Shown here piece by piece: positions 43,804-54,714 of a stretch of 64,000 nt of DNA (its first letter is position 1; every line of letters starts with the position of its first letter). Location: positions 248,001 through 312,000 of the forward strand of contig NZ_CP140255.1 in the NCBI RefSeq assembly GCF_034479615.1. The letters are read 5' to 3'. Source of the stretch: Vreelandella neptunia. Its GTDB lineage: Bacteria > Pseudomonadota > Gammaproteobacteria > Pseudomonadales > Halomonadaceae. A program made the position numbers and the translations under genes. The notes beneath the pieces were generated by a model. It worked only from the letters and a program-made list of their open reading frames with translations. It made no database searches and was not told the origin of the DNA.

Positions 43804-44718
43804 ATGAAATCAATTCTGGACACGTCCTCTTCACGAAACGTAGAAAATGCTCGCCAACTGCGTTGCGGGCGTCATCTGCTGGATCTCTCCTTTCCCAGGG
43901 TAATGGGGATTCTTAATGTCACCCCAGACTCTTTTTCTGACGGAGGCCAGCACGTGGCATTGGATGACGCTTTGCGCCACGCCGAGCGGATGTTGGCCGA
44001 AGGGGCAGCGATGATAGATGTGGGCGGCGAGTCGACCCGCCCCGGGGCAACCCCTGTTAGCCCCCAGGAAGAGTTGGATCGGGTGGCGCCGGTGGTGGAA
44101 GTCCTGGTGCGCGAACTGGATGCGTTGGTGTCGGTGGATACCAGCTGCCCGACGGTTATACGTGAGGCGAGCGAACTGGGCGCTGGTATGATTAACGATG
44201 TGCGTGCGTTAGAGCGCGAGGGAGCCCTGCTGGCCGCGGTGGGTAGCGGGCTGCCCGTCTGTTTGATGCACCGCCAGGGCGAGCCGCAGGATATGCAGCA
44301 GTCGCCCACTTATCAGCGCCCGATTGAAGAAGAGGTGGCGGATTATTTGGCCCGTCGGATTGCTGAGTGCGAGGCGGCCGGTCTGCGCCGCAATCGTCTA
44401 TTGGTTGACCCTGGTTTTGGCTTCGGCAAAACCGTCGAACACAATCTACGCTTACTCAAATACATGGAGTCTCTGCAATCGCTGGAGCTCCCGCTGCTAG
44501 TGGGTATGTCACGCAAAAGTATGATTGGAAAAGTGTTGGGCCGCCCAGTGGAGGAGCGTCTCTCCGGTGGTCTGGCGCTTGCTGCCATGGCGGTTGAGCG
44601 TGGGGCAAATATTTTGCGCGTGCATGACGTGGCTGCAACGGTTGACGCAGTCAATATGGCGTGGGCGGTACTACAAGAAGGCTGCGAGCCGCCGCTAAAC
44701 AAGGAGTTTGACGCATGA
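43804..44718 (+). CDS. folP: Dihydropteroate synthase
   Basis: A 304-residue TIM-barrel enzyme joining p-aminobenzoate to dihydropterin pyrophosphate, the sulfonamide target. Signature motifs are [38 protein letters not shown] and L-V-G-M-S-R-K-S. It ends 4 bp into glmM, giving translational coupling in the conserved ftsH-folP-glmM order. Confidence 0.97.
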   Translation: MKSILDTSSSRNVENARQLRCGRHLLDLSFPRVMGILNVTPDSFSDGGQHVALDDALRHAERMLAEGAAMIDVGGESTRPGATPVSPQEELDRVAPVVEVLVRELDALVSVDTSCPTVIREASELGAGMINDVRALEREGALLAAVGSGLPVCLMHRQGEPQDMQQSPTYQRPIEEEVADYLARRIAECEAAGLRRNRLLVDPGFGFGKTVEHNLRLLKYMESLQSLELPLLVGMSRKSMIGKVLGRPVEERLSGGLALAAMAVERGANILRVHDVAATVDAVNMAWAVLQEGCEPPLNKEFDA

Positions 44719-46064
44719 CAAGGCGCTATTTTGGGACGGACGGTATCCGCGGTACGGTGGGTAAATCACCGATTACCGCTGACTTTATGCTCAAGTTGGG
44801 CTGGGCGGCGGGTCAGGTGCTGCGCCGTGATAAAGGGCGAACGCGGGTTCTGATCGGCAAAGATACCCGGATTTCCGGCTATATGTTCGAATCCGCCCTA
44901 GAGGCGGGGCTCTCGGCAGCGGGCGTCGATGTATCACTGCTGGGGCCAATGCCCACGCCGGGTATTGCCTATTTAACGCGCACCTTCCGTGCCGATGCGG
45001 GCATCGTCATTTCGGCATCGCACAACCCTTTTGATGATAACGGCATCAAGTTCTTCTCCGCTGAGGGCAAGAAGCTTCCCGATGACACTGAAGATCGTAT
45101 CGAAGCGATGCTGGAAGCGCCGCTGACCACGGCCGAGGCCGCGCAGTTGGGTAAGGCAACGCGTATCGACGACGCTGCAGGCCGTTACATCGAATTTTGT
45201 AAATCGACCCTGCCTGACCGGCTTAGCCTGCACGGTCTGAAAATCGTCTTAGACTGTGCTCACGGTGCCACTTACCATATTGCGCCCAATGTGTTCCGCG
45301 AGCTGGGGGCTGATGTCACCACCATTGGCTCTGCGCCTGACGGGTTAAACATTAACCAGCAGGTTGGCTCAACGCACCCCGCGGCTCTGCGTGCTGCCGT
45401 TATTCAGCAAAGCGCGGATTTGGGGATCGCCTTTGATGGCGATGGTGACCGCGTGCTGCTGGTAGATGGCGACGGGCGCGAAATCGACGGCGACGATATC
45501 CTCTACCTGATTGCCCGTGATCGCCACGAGCGTGGTTTGCTGCAGGGCGGCGTGGTAGGCACCTTGATGTCAAACTTTGGCCTGGCGATGGCGCTGGACA
45601 AGCTGGGAATTCCCTTTGAGCGGGCTAAAGTGGGTGACCGCTTTGTGATGGAGCGTATGGCCGCCAATGGTTGGGAGCTGGGCGGTGAGTCATCGGGGCA
45701 TATTGTGTGCGGTCATGTGCAGACCACCGGCGACGGAGTCGTCTCTGCGCTGCAGGTGCTGGCACTGATGATGCGCGAGCAGAAGAGCCTGCCGACACTG
45801 TTAAAAGAGCTGGAAAAAGTACCCCAGGCACTGGTCAATGTACGTTTACCCGCTCATGCCAACGCCAAAGAGGTCATGGCATCTGCGCCACTTCAGCAGG
45901 CGGTGGCTGCGTTAGAGCATGAATTGGGCGATGAGGGGCGAGTGTTGCTACGTCCGTCCGGTACTGAGCCGCTTATTCGAGTAATGGTGGAAGGACGCGT
46001 TCATTTAGATGTCGATCAATTGGCGCATAGCTTGGCCGATCAGGTTCAAGCGCTACTTAATTAA
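44715..46064 (+). CDS. glmM: Phosphoglucosamine mutase
   Basis: A 449-residue enzyme converting glucosamine-6-P to glucosamine-1-P for UDP-GlcNAc. It starts [10 protein letters not shown], the phosphoserine loop is [12 protein letters not shown], the metal loop is F-D-G-D-G-D-R, the sugar-binding motif is G-G-E-S-S-G-H and the phosphate-binding loop [10 protein letters not shown]. All are intact. Overlaps folP by ATGA. Confidence 0.98.
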   Translation: MTRRYFGTDGIRGTVGKSPITADFMLKLGWAAGQVLRRDKGRTRVLIGKDTRISGYMFESALEAGLSAAGVDVSLLGPMPTPGIAYLTRTFRADAGIVISASHNPFDDNGIKFFSAEGKKLPDDTEDRIEAMLEAPLTTAEAAQLGKATRIDDAAGRYIEFCKSTLPDRLSLHGLKIVLDCAHGATYHIAPNVFRELGADVTTIGSAPDGLNINQQVGSTHPAALRAAVIQQSADLGIAFDGDGDRVLLVDGDGREIDGDDILYLIARDRHERGLLQGGVVGTLMSNFGLAMALDKLGIPFERAKVGDRFVMERMAANGWELGGESSGHIVCGHVQTTGDGVVSALQVLALMMREQKSLPTLLKELEKVPQALVNVRLPAHANAKEVMASAPLQQAVAALEHELGDEGRVLLRPSGTEPLIRVMVEGRVHLDVDQLAHSLADQVQALLN

Positions 46065-46185
46065 ATGTGTTCAGCTAACCGGTTCGGTAAACTGGTTTGG
46101 TAAACCCAGCTTGTGGTTATAACAGCGGTTGTCTTGACAAGGCCGCTCCTATACCATTTCGCTCCACCTTGAGTGAGGAGAGTCG

Positions 46186-46935
46186 ATGCGTACGCCTTTA
46201 ATTGCCGGCAACTGGAAAATGAATGGTTCCGTGGCGTTGATCAATGAGTTCGGCCAGGCCTTCTCCGCCGCCGTATCGCCAAGCAGTGTGGATGTGGTTA
46301 TTATTCCGCCGTTCCCATATTTGGATGCGGCGCGCCATGCGTTTGAAGGTACGGTGCTGTCATTGGGCGCGCAAACGTTGAATCCCATTCACTCTGGGGC
46401 GCATACCGGCGAAGTAAGTGGCCGCATGCTGAAAGAGTTTGCAGTTTCCCATGTGTTGGTGGGGCACTCGGAGCGGCGTCAGCTCTATAAAGAGAGCGAT
46501 GAACAGATCTTTGCACGCCTGCTCGCAGCATTGAGCGTGGATATCACGCCGATCCTCTGTGTGGGAGAGTCCCTGGAGGAGCGCGACGCAGGGCGCACGA
46601 TGGATGTGGTGCTTCGCCAGGTAGGGCATGCGATGTCCCGCCTAGAGCCTGAACAGCGTAAGCAGGTGGTCATTGCCTATGAGCCTGTTTGGGCCATTGG
46701 CACTGGGCGCACGGCAACGCCTGAGCAAGCCCAGGACGTTATGGCAGGCATCCGTGCCTACCAGGCGGGTTTCGATAAGGGCCTCGCCGAGCAACTGCGT
46801 TTGCTTTACGGCGGCAGTATGAACGCAAGCAATGCGGCTGAGCTGCTTGCTCAGCCAGATATCGACGGCGGTCTAGTGGGCGGAGCCTCACTCAAGATCG
46901 ATGATTTTTATGCCATTTGTCAGTCAGCAGGATAA
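46186..46935 (+). CDS. tpiA: Triosephosphate isomerase
   Basis: A 249-residue glycolytic enzyme. Catalytic residues are Lys in G-N-W-K-M-N-G, His in V-G-H-S-E-R-R and Glu in [11 protein letters not shown], with phosphate-binding Y-G-G-S and V-G-G-A-S-L near the end. A GAGGAG ribosome site precedes ATG 46186. It is followed 4 bp later by secG, as in many gammaproteobacteria. Confidence 0.98.
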   Translation: MRTPLIAGNWKMNGSVALINEFGQAFSAAVSPSSVDVVIIPPFPYLDAARHAFEGTVLSLGAQTLNPIHSGAHTGEVSGRMLKEFAVSHVLVGHSERRQLYKESDEQIFARLLAALSVDITPILCVGESLEERDAGRTMDVVLRQVGHAMSRLEPEQRKQVVIAYEPVWAIGTGRTATPEQAQDVMAGIRAYQAGFDKGLAEQLRLLYGGSMNASNAAELLAQPDIDGGLVGGASLKIDDFYAICQSAG

Positions 46936-46939
46936 CGCC

Positions 46940-47299
46940 ATGCAAGTTGCAATTCTTATGATTCATGTGGTGATTGCGGTCGCCCTGGTGGTACTCATTC
47001 TGCTTCAGCAGGGTAAAGGTGCCGAAGCTGGTGCGGCTTTCGGGGGTGGTGCATCACAGACCGTGTTTGGTTCACGGGGCAGCGGTAACTTTTTGTCGCG
47101 CACCACCGGCATTTTGGCGGCGGGCTTCTTCGCCACTTCAATGGCGCTAGCGTACTTTGCCACCCAGGCGGGCCAGGCACCGGAAGCGGGCATTCCCGAT
47201 TCGCGTCTGATCGAGCAGCAGCAAAGCGTCCCGACGCTTGACGACAGGCCTGCGGACGTGGATAATACCGCGCCAGTGCTAGAGGAAAGCAGCGAGTAA
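46940..47299 (+). CDS. secG: Protein-export membrane protein SecG
   Basis: A 119-residue subunit of the SecYEG translocon from ATG 46940 (the open frame begins earlier inside tpiA). There are two membrane helices (residues ~3-20 and ~55-72) flanking the cytoplasmic [23 protein letters not shown]. The polar tail is acidic. It is followed by two tRNA genes. Confidence 0.96.
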   Translation: MQVAILMIHVVIAVALVVLILLQQGKGAEAGAAFGGGASQTVFGSRGSGNFLSRTTGILAAGFFATSMALAYFATQAGQAPEAGIPDSRLIEQQQSVPTLDDRPADVDNTAPVLEESSE

Positions 47300-47345
47300 G
47301 TAGTTTCGCTGTTAGACAGATAACGTTTCTTTAGCCTCCCCTGTT

Positions 47346-47432
47346 GCCGAAGTGGTGGAATTGGTAGACACGCTATCTTGAGGGGGTAGTGACCGTATGG
47401 TCGTGCGGGTTCAAGTCCCGCCTTCGGCACCA
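47346..47432 (+). tRNA. tRNA-Leu (GAG)
   Basis: An 87-nt tRNA with long variable arm. The acceptor GCCGAAG pairs with CTTCGGC, the T arm is GGTTCAAGTCC, and A-CCA is encoded. The anticodon stem CTATC/GGTAG encloses TTGAGGG, giving anticodon GAG. It lies directly after secG. Confidence 0.96.
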
Positions 47433-47592
47433 TCTGTTTTGCTGGCACGCCAGCTTCCCAGAACGTTTCTTTTGTTACCAGATTGCCAGTTGGCACCTGA
47501 GGCGAAAAAGACAGCTTTAAGTAAGTGGTTCTTGAAGCAAGTAGTTCTTGACGTAAGTGGCTTTAGTGTCTATTATCGTCGACCTAGATTGA

Positions 47593-47669
<77 letters not shown>

Positions 47670-48044
47670 TTTTCTAGTAGCATGTTCTAGATTGTTATTT
47701 CTAAGACGTATTGGAAGTAACGGTCATCTCAGGCAAAGCCTGTTACATGTTGCTAAGACGGTACTGGAAGTAGTACTTAAGAAATGGTAAACAAGGTTTC
47801 TTTCAAAAAGCCCCTTCCAGTGAAGGGGCTTTTTGTTAGCAGCTTTTGGCTAGCAAGCGCGCTTGGTCGCTGTTTTATTGGCGCTCCCGCTTTGTTAGCC
47901 AGAATATCGTTAGCACGAATATCTTAATAGCGGATGTCGTCCGGAAAACCGGAGACACATTCCCGAGTAACGCCAATCAGCCACCTAGCTTTTCTAATAA
48001 CTCCTGGCCAGGTGCCTGATGCAACGGCTATAGGAGCTTTGTCT
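47670..48044. other. tRNA-rimP intergenic region with terminator
   Basis: A terminator lies at 47805-47834: AAAAAGCCCCTTC-CAGT-GAAGGGGCTTTTT. Upstream of it are degenerate direct repeats (CTAAGACGTATTGGAAGTA- and CTAAGACGGTACTGGAAGTA-like, 47700-47775). Downstream GAATATC occurs twice near 47905-47925. No gene is seen; the frame open from 47934 is only an upstream extension of rimP. Confidence 0.7.
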
Positions 48045-48506
48045 GTGGCCACTAAACACGCTGCGCTTCACGCGCTAATCGAACCTGTTGTTGCTGCCAT
48101 GGGCTTTGAGCTATGGGGCATCGACCATCTTTCCCAGGGCAAAAATTCGCGGCTGGTGATCTATATCGAGCGCGAGAGTGGTGTCAGCGTGGAAGACTGC
48201 GCAGATATTAGCCGCCAAGTCAGTGCCGTTATGGATGTAGAAGACCCCATTGCCGGTGAGTACCGGTTGGAAGTCTCCTCGCCAGGCATGGCACGTCCCT
48301 TGTATTCCCTGGATCAGTTTGCCCGCTTTCAAGGTCATCACGTCGCGCTGAAACTGCGCACTGCCTTTGACGGGCGGCGCAAGTATCAAGGGCTTTTGGT
48401 CGGTGTTGAGGGGGATGAAGTACTGCTACAACTGGATGGCGAAGAGTACTGCTTTCCAATTGAGAGTATTGATTCTGCTCACATTGTACCGCAGTTCGAC
48501 GATTGA
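48045..48506 (+). CDS. rimP: Ribosome maturation factor RimP
   Basis: A 153-residue factor for 30S maturation. The start is GTG 48045, chosen for AGGAG 8 bp upstream and the conserved beginning L-I-E-P-V-V-A-A-M-G-F-E-L-W-G-I. Further features are V-S-V-E-D-C-A-D-I-S-R-Q-V-S-A-V-M-D and Y-R-L-E-V-S-S-P-G-M-A-R-P-L, with an SH3-like C-terminal domain. It starts the nusA-infB operon. Confidence 0.96.
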   Translation: MATKHAALHALIEPVVAAMGFELWGIDHLSQGKNSRLVIYIERESGVSVEDCADISRQVSAVMDVEDPIAGEYRLEVSSPGMARPLYSLDQFARFQGHHVALKLRTAFDGRRKYQGLLVGVEGDEVLLQLDGEEYCFPIESIDSAHIVPQFDD

Positions 48507-48578
48507 CCGGGTGGCGGCGCTGCCGGCAGGCTGCCGGGGTGATGCACATAAGGATAGGTTTTCTGGCGAGGCATACGC

Positions 48579-50093
48579 ATGAGTAAAGAAATTTTAATGG
48601 TCGTTGACGCGATCTCCAATGAGAAGGGCGTCCCGCGTGATGTCATCTTCGAGGCGGTAGAAGCCGCTCTTGCGAGCGCGTCACGCAAGCGTTTTGAAAG
48701 AGAAGAAGCCAATGTGCGCGTGCATATTGACCGTCGCACTGGCGAATACGAAACCTTCCGCACCTGGACCGTTGTGGAAGATGACGAATTCGAAACGCCA
48801 GATTACGAAATTAAAGAGAGCATCGCCGAACAGCGCGATCCGCCGCTGAAATTAGGCGATGTTGTCGAAAAAAACATCGAAAATGCGTCGTTTGGCCGTA
48901 TTGCTGCACAAACCGCCAAGCAGGTGATCGTGCAGAAAGTACGCGAAGCCGAGCGGGCCGAAGTCGTGCGCCAGTATGCCGATCGCGAAGGTGAACTGGT
49001 TGCGGGCATCGTTAAAAAGACCACACGTGATGGCCTGATCATTGATTTGGGTGAAAACGCCGAGGCGTTTTTGCCGCGCAATGAGATGATTCACGGCGAG
49101 CGTTACCGCATGAACGAGCGGGTGCGCGCTCTGTTAGTCAAAGTGGATCCCGATGCACGCGGTGCCCAGCTTCAGCTATCGCGGACGTGCCCCGAGCTGA
49201 TCATCGAACTGTTCAAAATTGAAGTGCCAGAGATCGCAGAGCAGTTGATTGAGATCAAAGGTGCTGCGCGTGACCCCGGTTCACGGGCCAAAATTGCGGT
49301 AAAAACCAATGATCGCCGCATCGACCCGGTCGGTGCCTGTGTGGGTATGCGCGGTTCACGCGTTCAAGCGGTCTCTTCGGAGCTGCAAAACGAACGCGTT
49401 GATATCGTGCTGTGGGATGACAATCCCGCCCAATTGGTGATTAACGCCATGGCGCCTGCCGATGTGGGGTCTATCCTTGTGGACGAAGACGCTCACGCAA
49501 TGGATGTGGCGGTGGCGCAGGATAACCTTGCTCAGGCCATTGGCCGGAGCGGTCAGAACGTGCGTTTGGCTTCTGAACTTACCGGCTGGCGCATTAATGT
49601 CATGACCGAAGAGGAAGCGGAGTCTAAGCGCGATCAAGAGATTGATAGCCTGGTGGACTCTTTTATCCAGCATCTCGATGTTGATGAAGATGTCGCTCGC
49701 CTATTGGTGGATGAGGGGTTCACTACCCTGGAAGAAGTCGCCTACGTGCCGATGGAAGAGATGCTCGAAATCGAAGAGTTCGATGAAGATTTAGTCGAAG
49801 CGCTTCGTGCACGTGCGAAAGACGAGCTGCTGACGATGGCCATTGCCACGGAAGAAGCGCTAGACGGTGCCCAGCCAGCAGCAGATCTGCTGGAGATGGA
49901 TGGCATGGAGCGCCACCTGGCCTTCATTCTGGCCAGTCGCGGCATCGTTACCATGGAAGATCTCGCCGAGCAGTCTGTCGACGATCTGGTCGATATCGAG
50001 GAGTTGGACGAAGCGCGCGCAGCGGCACTGATCATGACTGCCCGTGCGCCCTGGTTTGAAGTCGATGACGCATCGGATTCGAACACACAGTAA
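48579..50093 (+). CDS. nusA: Transcription elongation factor NusA
   Basis: A 504-residue factor controlling pausing, termination and antitermination. Domains in order: an N-terminal polymerase-binding domain (~1-130), S1 (~135-200, [10 protein letters not shown]), KH1 and KH2 ([22 protein letters not shown]), and two acidic repeats (~370-495) as in E. coli. Located between rimP and infB. Confidence 0.98.
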   Translation: MSKEILMVVDAISNEKGVPRDVIFEAVEAALASASRKRFEREEANVRVHIDRRTGEYETFRTWTVVEDDEFETPDYEIKESIAEQRDPPLKLGDVVEKNIENASFGRIAAQTAKQVIVQKVREAERAEVVRQYADREGELVAGIVKKTTRDGLIIDLGENAEAFLPRNEMIHGERYRMNERVRALLVKVDPDARGAQLQLSRTCPELIIELFKIEVPEIAEQLIEIKGAARDPGSRAKIAVKTNDRRIDPVGACVGMRGSRVQAVSSELQNERVDIVLWDDNPAQLVINAMAPADVGSILVDEDAHAMDVAVAQDNLAQAIGRSGQNVRLASELTGWRINVMTEEEAESKRDQEIDSLVDSFIQHLDVDEDVARLLVDEGFTTLEEVAYVPMEEMLEIEEFDEDLVEALRARAKDELLTMAIATEEALDGAQPAADLLEMDGMERHLAFILASRGIVTMEDLAEQSVDDLVDIEELDEARAAALIMTARAPWFEVDDASDSNTQ

Positions 50094-50120
50094 ACAGGTC
50101 ACGGGCTGAGGAGGGTCAAT

Positions 50121-52721
50121 ATGTCAGATATGACAGTTAAAGATTTCGCAGGAAAGGTGGGCCGTGATGTGCCTCGCCTACTAGAGCAAATGAAAGAAGC
50201 GGGTTTGAAACACGCTTCTGAAAGCGATGCTGTGTCTGAAGAAGATAAGCAGAAGCTACTGAGTTTCTTGAAGAAGAGCCACGGCGGTAGCGACACCCCT
50301 GAAGCGGGCAAAAACCGCATCACGCTGACGCGCAAAACCCGTAGCCGTATCAATACCGGCGAGCGCGGCAAAACCATTGAAGTGCAGGTACGTAAGAAAA
50401 AAACCTACGTCAAAAGCGCTGAAGATGAAAAGCCGAAAGCGCCGGAGCCTAGCTATACCGGCCCGCGCCAGCTAGTGGGCGATATGGCGGAAGCCGAAGC
50501 TGAGCGCAAAGTGTCTGATGCGCGTGAAGCCGAAGAAAAAGCCGCTGCTAAGAAAGCCCGCGCTGCACAGGTAGCGGAAGCCACCGCGCGTAGTAATAAA
50601 GAAGCTGAAGCGACGGCTCGCAGTAAAGAGTCTGAAGCCAAGCCGAAAGCGCCTGCTGCAGCCAAAGCACCGGCTACGCCCGACATTCCGGTGCCGAATC
50701 TTGAAATCGACGATACGCCGTCCGGTGACGATATGCCGCCAGCGCCGCCGAAAGAGGGCCGCACTGACCGTCGTACCGCTCCGCCTAAGAAAACGGCAGC
50801 GAAGAACAAAGGTCGCCGTGACGATGAAGATCGTGGTGATCGCGAAGAGCGCAAGCGCGGTGGCGGCGGTAAGAAGGTAAAACGTGCCGAACAGCGTCGC
50901 GGTGGTCGCCGTGGTGGCAATCAGACCGGCAATGGCAAGCACGCTTTCCAGAAGCCGACTCAGCCGATCGTGCGTGAAGTATCGATCCCTGAATCGATCA
51001 GCGTAGCGGAATTGGCCGACAAGATGTCGATCAAGGCCAACGAAGTGATCAAGGCCATGTTTAACATGGGCGCTGCGGTGACCATCAACCAAACCATCGA
51101 TCAGGATACGGCTGCGATCGTGGTGGAAGAGATGGGTCATACGCCGAAGCTGGTGAAAGATGACGCGCTGGAAACGGAAATGCTTGAAGGCATCTCCTAT
51201 GAAGGCGAAGAGATCACGCGCTCACCCGTTGTGACGGTGATGGGTCACGTTGACCACGGTAAAACCTCGCTGCTGGATTACATCCGTAAAGCGAAAGTGG
51301 CGACCGGTGAAGCGGGTGGTATTACCCAGCATATCGGTGCCTACCACGTGGAAGATAACCACGGTGGCGTGACCTTCCTGGATACCCCAGGCCACGCGGC
51401 GTTTACCGCCATGCGTGCCCGTGGTGCCAAGGCGACAGACGTGGTTATTCTGGTTGTGGCTGCCGACGATGGCGTGATGCCTCAGACGATTGAGGCGATT
51501 GAACACTCCAAAGCTGCTGAAGTGCCCATGGTGGTCGCGGTCAACAAGATCGACAAAGATGGTATCGATCTTGATCGCATCAAGAATGAGCTTTCGCAGC
51601 ACGGCGTGATCTCCGAAGAGTGGGGCGGTGATACGCAGTTTGTTCACGTCTCCGCCAAGACCGGCGAAGGTATGGAAGAGCTGCTGGAAGCGATCCAGCT
51701 GGCCTCTGAAGTGCTCGAGCTTAAAGCGGTTCCTTCTGCGCCGGGTAAAGGCGTGGTGGTTGAATCACGTCTTGATAAGGGTCGTGGTCCTGTGGCTACC
51801 GTACTGGTTCAGAACGGTACGCTGAAAAAGGGCGATATCGTCCTGGCAGGTCTGCACTACGGTCGCGTACGTGCGCTGACTAACGAACTTGCCCAGCAGG
51901 TTGATTCGGTTGGCCCGGCCATGCCGGTAGAGATTCAAGGCTTGGGCGGTACGCCGGATGCCGGTGATGACTTTATGGTTGTCGCTGACGAGAAGAAAGC
52001 CCGCGAAGTGGCTAACTTCCGTCAAGGCAAATACCGTGAAGTGCGCCTGGCGCGTCAGCAGAAGGCCAAGCTGGAGAACATGTTCAGCCAGATGGGCCAA
52101 GACGAAGTGGCCAAGGTCAACATCGTCCTCAAAGCCGATGTGCAAGGCTCGCTGGAAGCGATCAAAGGTGCCTTGGAAGAGCTTTCCACCGATGAAGTCG
52201 AAGTGGCGGTGGTGTCCTCGGGTGTCGGTGGTATCACCGGTACCGATGCTAACCTGGCGCTTGCTTCTGAAGCCATCGTGGTCGGCTTTAACGTCCGTGC
52301 CGACGCCGCTGCCCGTGAGATCATCGAACGTGAAGGTCTGGATCTGCGCTACTACAGCGTTATTTACCAGCTGATCGATGAGGTCAAACAGGCGATGAGC
52401 GGTATGCTCGCACCTGAGTGGAAAGAAGAGATCGTCGGTATTGCTGAAGTGCGCGATGTGTTCCGGGCGCCGAAGATTGGTGCCATCGCCGGCTGTATGG
52501 TGGTTGAAGGCAGCGTGCACCGTAATAAGAAGATCCGCGTGTTGCGTGATGACGTGGTGATCTACGAAGGCGAACTCGAATCGCTGCGCCGCTTCAAAGA
52601 CGATGTGCAGGAAGTGCGCAACGGCATGGAGTGTGGCATCGGCGTGAAGAACTACAACGATGTCCAAGTCGGCGATAAGATCGAAGTCTTCGACCAAGTG
52701 AAGGTCGAGCGTAGCCTGTAA
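50121..52721 (+). CDS. infB: Translation initiation factor IF-2
   Basis: An 866-residue GTPase that delivers initiator tRNA. The N-terminal ~280 residues are low-complexity, charged and Ala/Lys/Glu/Arg-rich. The G domain has [16 protein letters not shown] and N-K-I-D. The C-terminal domains II-IV follow, including [14 protein letters not shown]. The initiator tRNA gene lies at the head of the same cluster. Confidence 0.98.
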   Translation: MSDMTVKDFAGKVGRDVPRLLEQMKEAGLKHASESDAVSEEDKQKLLSFLKKSHGGSDTPEAGKNRITLTRKTRSRINTGERGKTIEVQVRKKKTYVKSAEDEKPKAPEPSYTGPRQLVGDMAEAEAERKVSDAREAEEKAAAKKARAAQVAEATARSNKEAEATARSKESEAKPKAPAAAKAPATPDIPVPNLEIDDTPSGDDMPPAPPKEGRTDRRTAPPKKTAAKNKGRRDDEDRGDREERKRGGGGKKVKRAEQRRGGRRGGNQTGNGKHAFQKPTQPIVREVSIPESISVAELADKMSIKANEVIKAMFNMGAAVTINQTIDQDTAAIVVEEMGHTPKLVKDDALETEMLEGISYEGEEITRSPVVTVMGHVDHGKTSLLDYIRKAKVATGEAGGITQHIGAYHVEDNHGGVTFLDTPGHAAFTAMRARGAKATDVVILVVAADDGVMPQTIEAIEHSKAAEVPMVVAVNKIDKDGIDLDRIKNELSQHGVISEEWGGDTQFVHVSAKTGEGMEELLEAIQLASEVLELKAVPSAPGKGVVVESRLDKGRGPVATVLVQNGTLKKGDIVLAGLHYGRVRALTNELAQQVDSVGPAMPVEIQGLGGTPDAGDDFMVVADEKKAREVANFRQGKYREVRLARQQKAKLENMFSQMGQDEVAKVNIVLKADVQGSLEAIKGALEELSTDEVEVAVVSSGVGGITGTDANLALASEAIVVGFNVRADAAAREIIEREGLDLRYYSVIYQLIDEVKQAMSGMLAPEWKEEIVGIAEVRDVFRAPKIGAIAGCMVVEGSVHRNKKIRVLRDDVVIYEGELESLRRFKDDVQEVRNGMECGIGVKNYNDVQVGDKIEVFDQVKVERSL

Positions 52722-52739
52722 GGCTGCGAGGAGCTAAAC

Positions 52740-53192
52740 ATGCGCGAATTTAAGCGTACCGACCGGGTAGCCGACCAGCTCCAAAAGGAGCTGGCGGTGT
52801 TGATCCAACGAGAAGTGAAAGACCCGCGTTTGGGCATGGTCACGGTCAGCGGTGTCACCGTTAGCCGTGACCTTGGCTACTCCGACGTCTACGTCACTCT
52901 GTTGGGTGAACAAGAGCCCGAGCGTATTAAAGAGAATCTGCAGGTGCTTAAGCGCGCTGCCGGTTTTCTAAGAAGCCAGATTGCCAAGCGCATCAAGCTA
53001 CGTCACGTACCGGAGCTGCGTTTTCATTTCGATGAGAGCGTGGTGCGCGGTCAGCAACTTTCTTCATTGATTGATGAAGCGGTGACGACGGATCGTGCAC
53101 GCTATCAAAACGATGATGATGACGATTATCAAGACGCTGGCCAAGACAGTGCCTCAGACGGCGACGCCCAGCAAAGTGAGGAAACTCGCTAG
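52740..53192 (+). CDS. rbfA: Ribosome-binding factor A
   Basis: A 150-residue KH-fold protein for 16S rRNA maturation and cold adaptation. Motifs are R-V-A-D-Q-L-Q-K-E-L-A-V-L-I, D-P-R-L-G-M-V-T-V-S-G-V and R-H-V-P-E-L-R-F-H-F-D-E-S. It carries an acidic Asp-rich tail of about 30 residues beyond the fold. The stop overlaps the truB start by one base. Confidence 0.97.
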   Translation: MREFKRTDRVADQLQKELAVLIQREVKDPRLGMVTVSGVTVSRDLGYSDVYVTLLGEQEPERIKENLQVLKRAAGFLRSQIAKRIKLRHVPELRFHFDESVVRGQQLSSLIDEAVTTDRARYQNDDDDDYQDAGQDSASDGDAQQSEETR

Positions 53193-54112
53193 TGGCGCGT
53201 CAACGTCGCGGTTTGCCGGTTAATGGCGTACTACTGCTGGATAAGCCCAAGGGCGTTTCCAGCAACCATGCGCTGCAGCGTGTGCGTCGGTTGTTCCAGG
53301 CTCAAAAAGCCGGGCACACCGGCACGCTAGACCCGATGGCAACCGGGTTATTGCCGATTTGTCTAGGCGAGGCGACCAAGTTTTCATCGCACTTGCTGGA
53401 AGCCGACAAGGTGTATCGCACCCGGGTAGAGCTAGGGGTGATCACCGATACCGGCGATGCAGAAGGCACGATTATTGAGCAGCATGAGGTTCCCAGCCTA
53501 AGCGCCGATGACGTGGAAGCTGTGCTCACCCGTTTTCGCGGTGAGATTGACCAAGTGCCGCCCATGTATTCTGCCCTCAAGCATCAGGGCAAAAAACTTT
53601 ACGAGTTGGCCCGTGAAGGCAAGCAGGTAGAGCGTGCAGCCCGGCGCGTAAGCGTGTATGATGCGCGCCTGCTATCGTTTGAAGGCACTGCTTTTGAACT
53701 GGAAGTAAGCTGCAGTAAAGGCACTTACATCCGCACGTTAGCCGAAGATATTGGCCAAGCGCTTGGCTGTGGTGCACACATCAGTCAACTAAGAAGGCTC
53801 AAAACGGGACCTTTTTTAGCCGACGCGATGTGGACGCTAGAGGCCTTGGAAGCATTGGCCGACCAAGCGGCACTGGAAGCTGAGCTGATGCCCGTGGATG
53901 TGTTGGTGGATCATTTACCGTTACTGACGGTAGACGACACCGCCCATTCTCGTTTGGCCCATGGCCAGCCCGCTGCTCTCGAAACCGGCGCATTAGCCCC
54001 GGACGAAGTAGCCCGACTTTATTACGCCGAGACGTTTATCGGCCTTGGCGTAGTGAAAGGTGCTCAGGAAGTGGCGCCTAAGCGACTGTTAAGTACCGTC
54101 GCTATCTCGTAA
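53192..54112 (+). CDS. truB: tRNA pseudouridine-55 synthase
   Basis: A 306-residue enzyme making psi55 in the T loop. It starts at GTG 53192, overlapping the rbfA TAG. Motifs are N-G-V-L-L-L-D-K-P-K-G-V-S-S-N, the catalytic Asp in G-H-T-G-T-L-D-P-M-A-T-G-L-L-P-I, and C-S-K-G-T-Y-I-R-T-L-A-E-D-I-G. A PUA-like C-terminal region follows. Confidence 0.97.
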   Translation: MARQRRGLPVNGVLLLDKPKGVSSNHALQRVRRLFQAQKAGHTGTLDPMATGLLPICLGEATKFSSHLLEADKVYRTRVELGVITDTGDAEGTIIEQHEVPSLSADDVEAVLTRFRGEIDQVPPMYSALKHQGKKLYELAREGKQVERAARRVSVYDARLLSFEGTAFELEVSCSKGTYIRTLAEDIGQALGCGAHISQLRRLKTGPFLADAMWTLEALEALADQAALEAELMPVDVLVDHLPLLTVDDTAHSRLAHGQPAALETGALAPDEVARLYYAETFIGLGVVKGAQEVAPKRLLSTVAIS

Positions 54113-54262
54113 ACAGCGTTGCAAGGAGGCGACCGTCTACGTGAAAATTGCAAGATCCGACGTGCACGTCGAAACGTGTACGTAGAAAACAGTAGCCTGA
54201 GACTGCAAATATGCGTGGTCTCAACCATTCATTTTTAGGCATATTGCTTACTGGAGAGACAG
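54113..54262 (+). promoter_or_regulatory. rpsO leader with two palindromes
   Basis: The 150-bp leader holds the perfect palindrome CGACGTGCACGTCG (54158-54171) and a hairpin TGAGAC...GTCTCA (54198-54223) with an inner GCA/TGC. Bacterial rpsO leaders often contain an S15-binding RNA fold for autoregulation, and these differ among lineages. Assignment is by position only. Confidence 0.4.
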
Positions 54263-54532
54263 ATGGCTTTAACCGCTGAGAAGAAGGCCGAGATCGTCAC
54301 TGAATACGGCCGCGGCGACAACGATACCGGTTCCCCTGAAGTGCAGGTTGCACTGCTGAGCGCCAACATTAATGGCCTGCAGGATCATTTCAAGACCAAC
54401 AAACAGGATCACCACTCGCGTCGTGGTCTGATCCGCATGGTTAACCAGCGTCGTAAGCTGCTGGACTACCTAAAGCGTAAAGATTTCGAACGCTATCAGT
54501 CTCTGATTCAGCGTTTAGGTCTGCGTCGTTAA
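54263..54532 (+). CDS. rpsO: 30S ribosomal protein S15
   Basis: An 89-residue ribosomal protein binding the central domain of 16S rRNA. Contains [25 protein letters not shown], and R-R-K-L-L-D-Y-L-K. Preceded by GGAGAGAC. A terminator separates it from pnp, its usual downstream neighbour. Confidence 0.98.
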   Translation: MALTAEKKAEIVTEYGRGDNDTGSPEVQVALLSANINGLQDHFKTNKQDHHSRRGLIRMVNQRRKLLDYLKRKDFERYQSLIQRLGLRR

Positions 54533-54552
54533 GCCTTAACGGCAACGATTAG

Positions 54553-54587
54553 AAACGGGCAGCTCCTTGTGAGCTGCCCGTTTTTTT
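54553..54587 (+). terminator. Terminator after rpsO
   Basis: AAACGGGCAGCTC and GAGCTGCCCGTTT form a perfect 13-bp stem with a 5-nt loop and a T run. Confidence 0.92.
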
Positions 54588-54714
54588 ATGTTTCGTGTTT
54601 ACGGCAAGTAGGGAACTGGTAGCCCTATCGCGCTCCAGCGCCTAGAATGGTAACGAGTCAAAACGACCTAAACGAATAGACAAGTAGATATTGATAATGC
54701 TGAAGGAAGTCGCT

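Noticed and set aside
47934-48044. N-terminal extension of RimP
   Set aside because: No family similarity upstream of GTG 48045, which has its own AGGAG site.
51765-52697. 310-codon minus-strand open frame opposite infB
   Set aside because: Antisense shadow with His/Phe/Val-rich composition typical of reversed coding frames.
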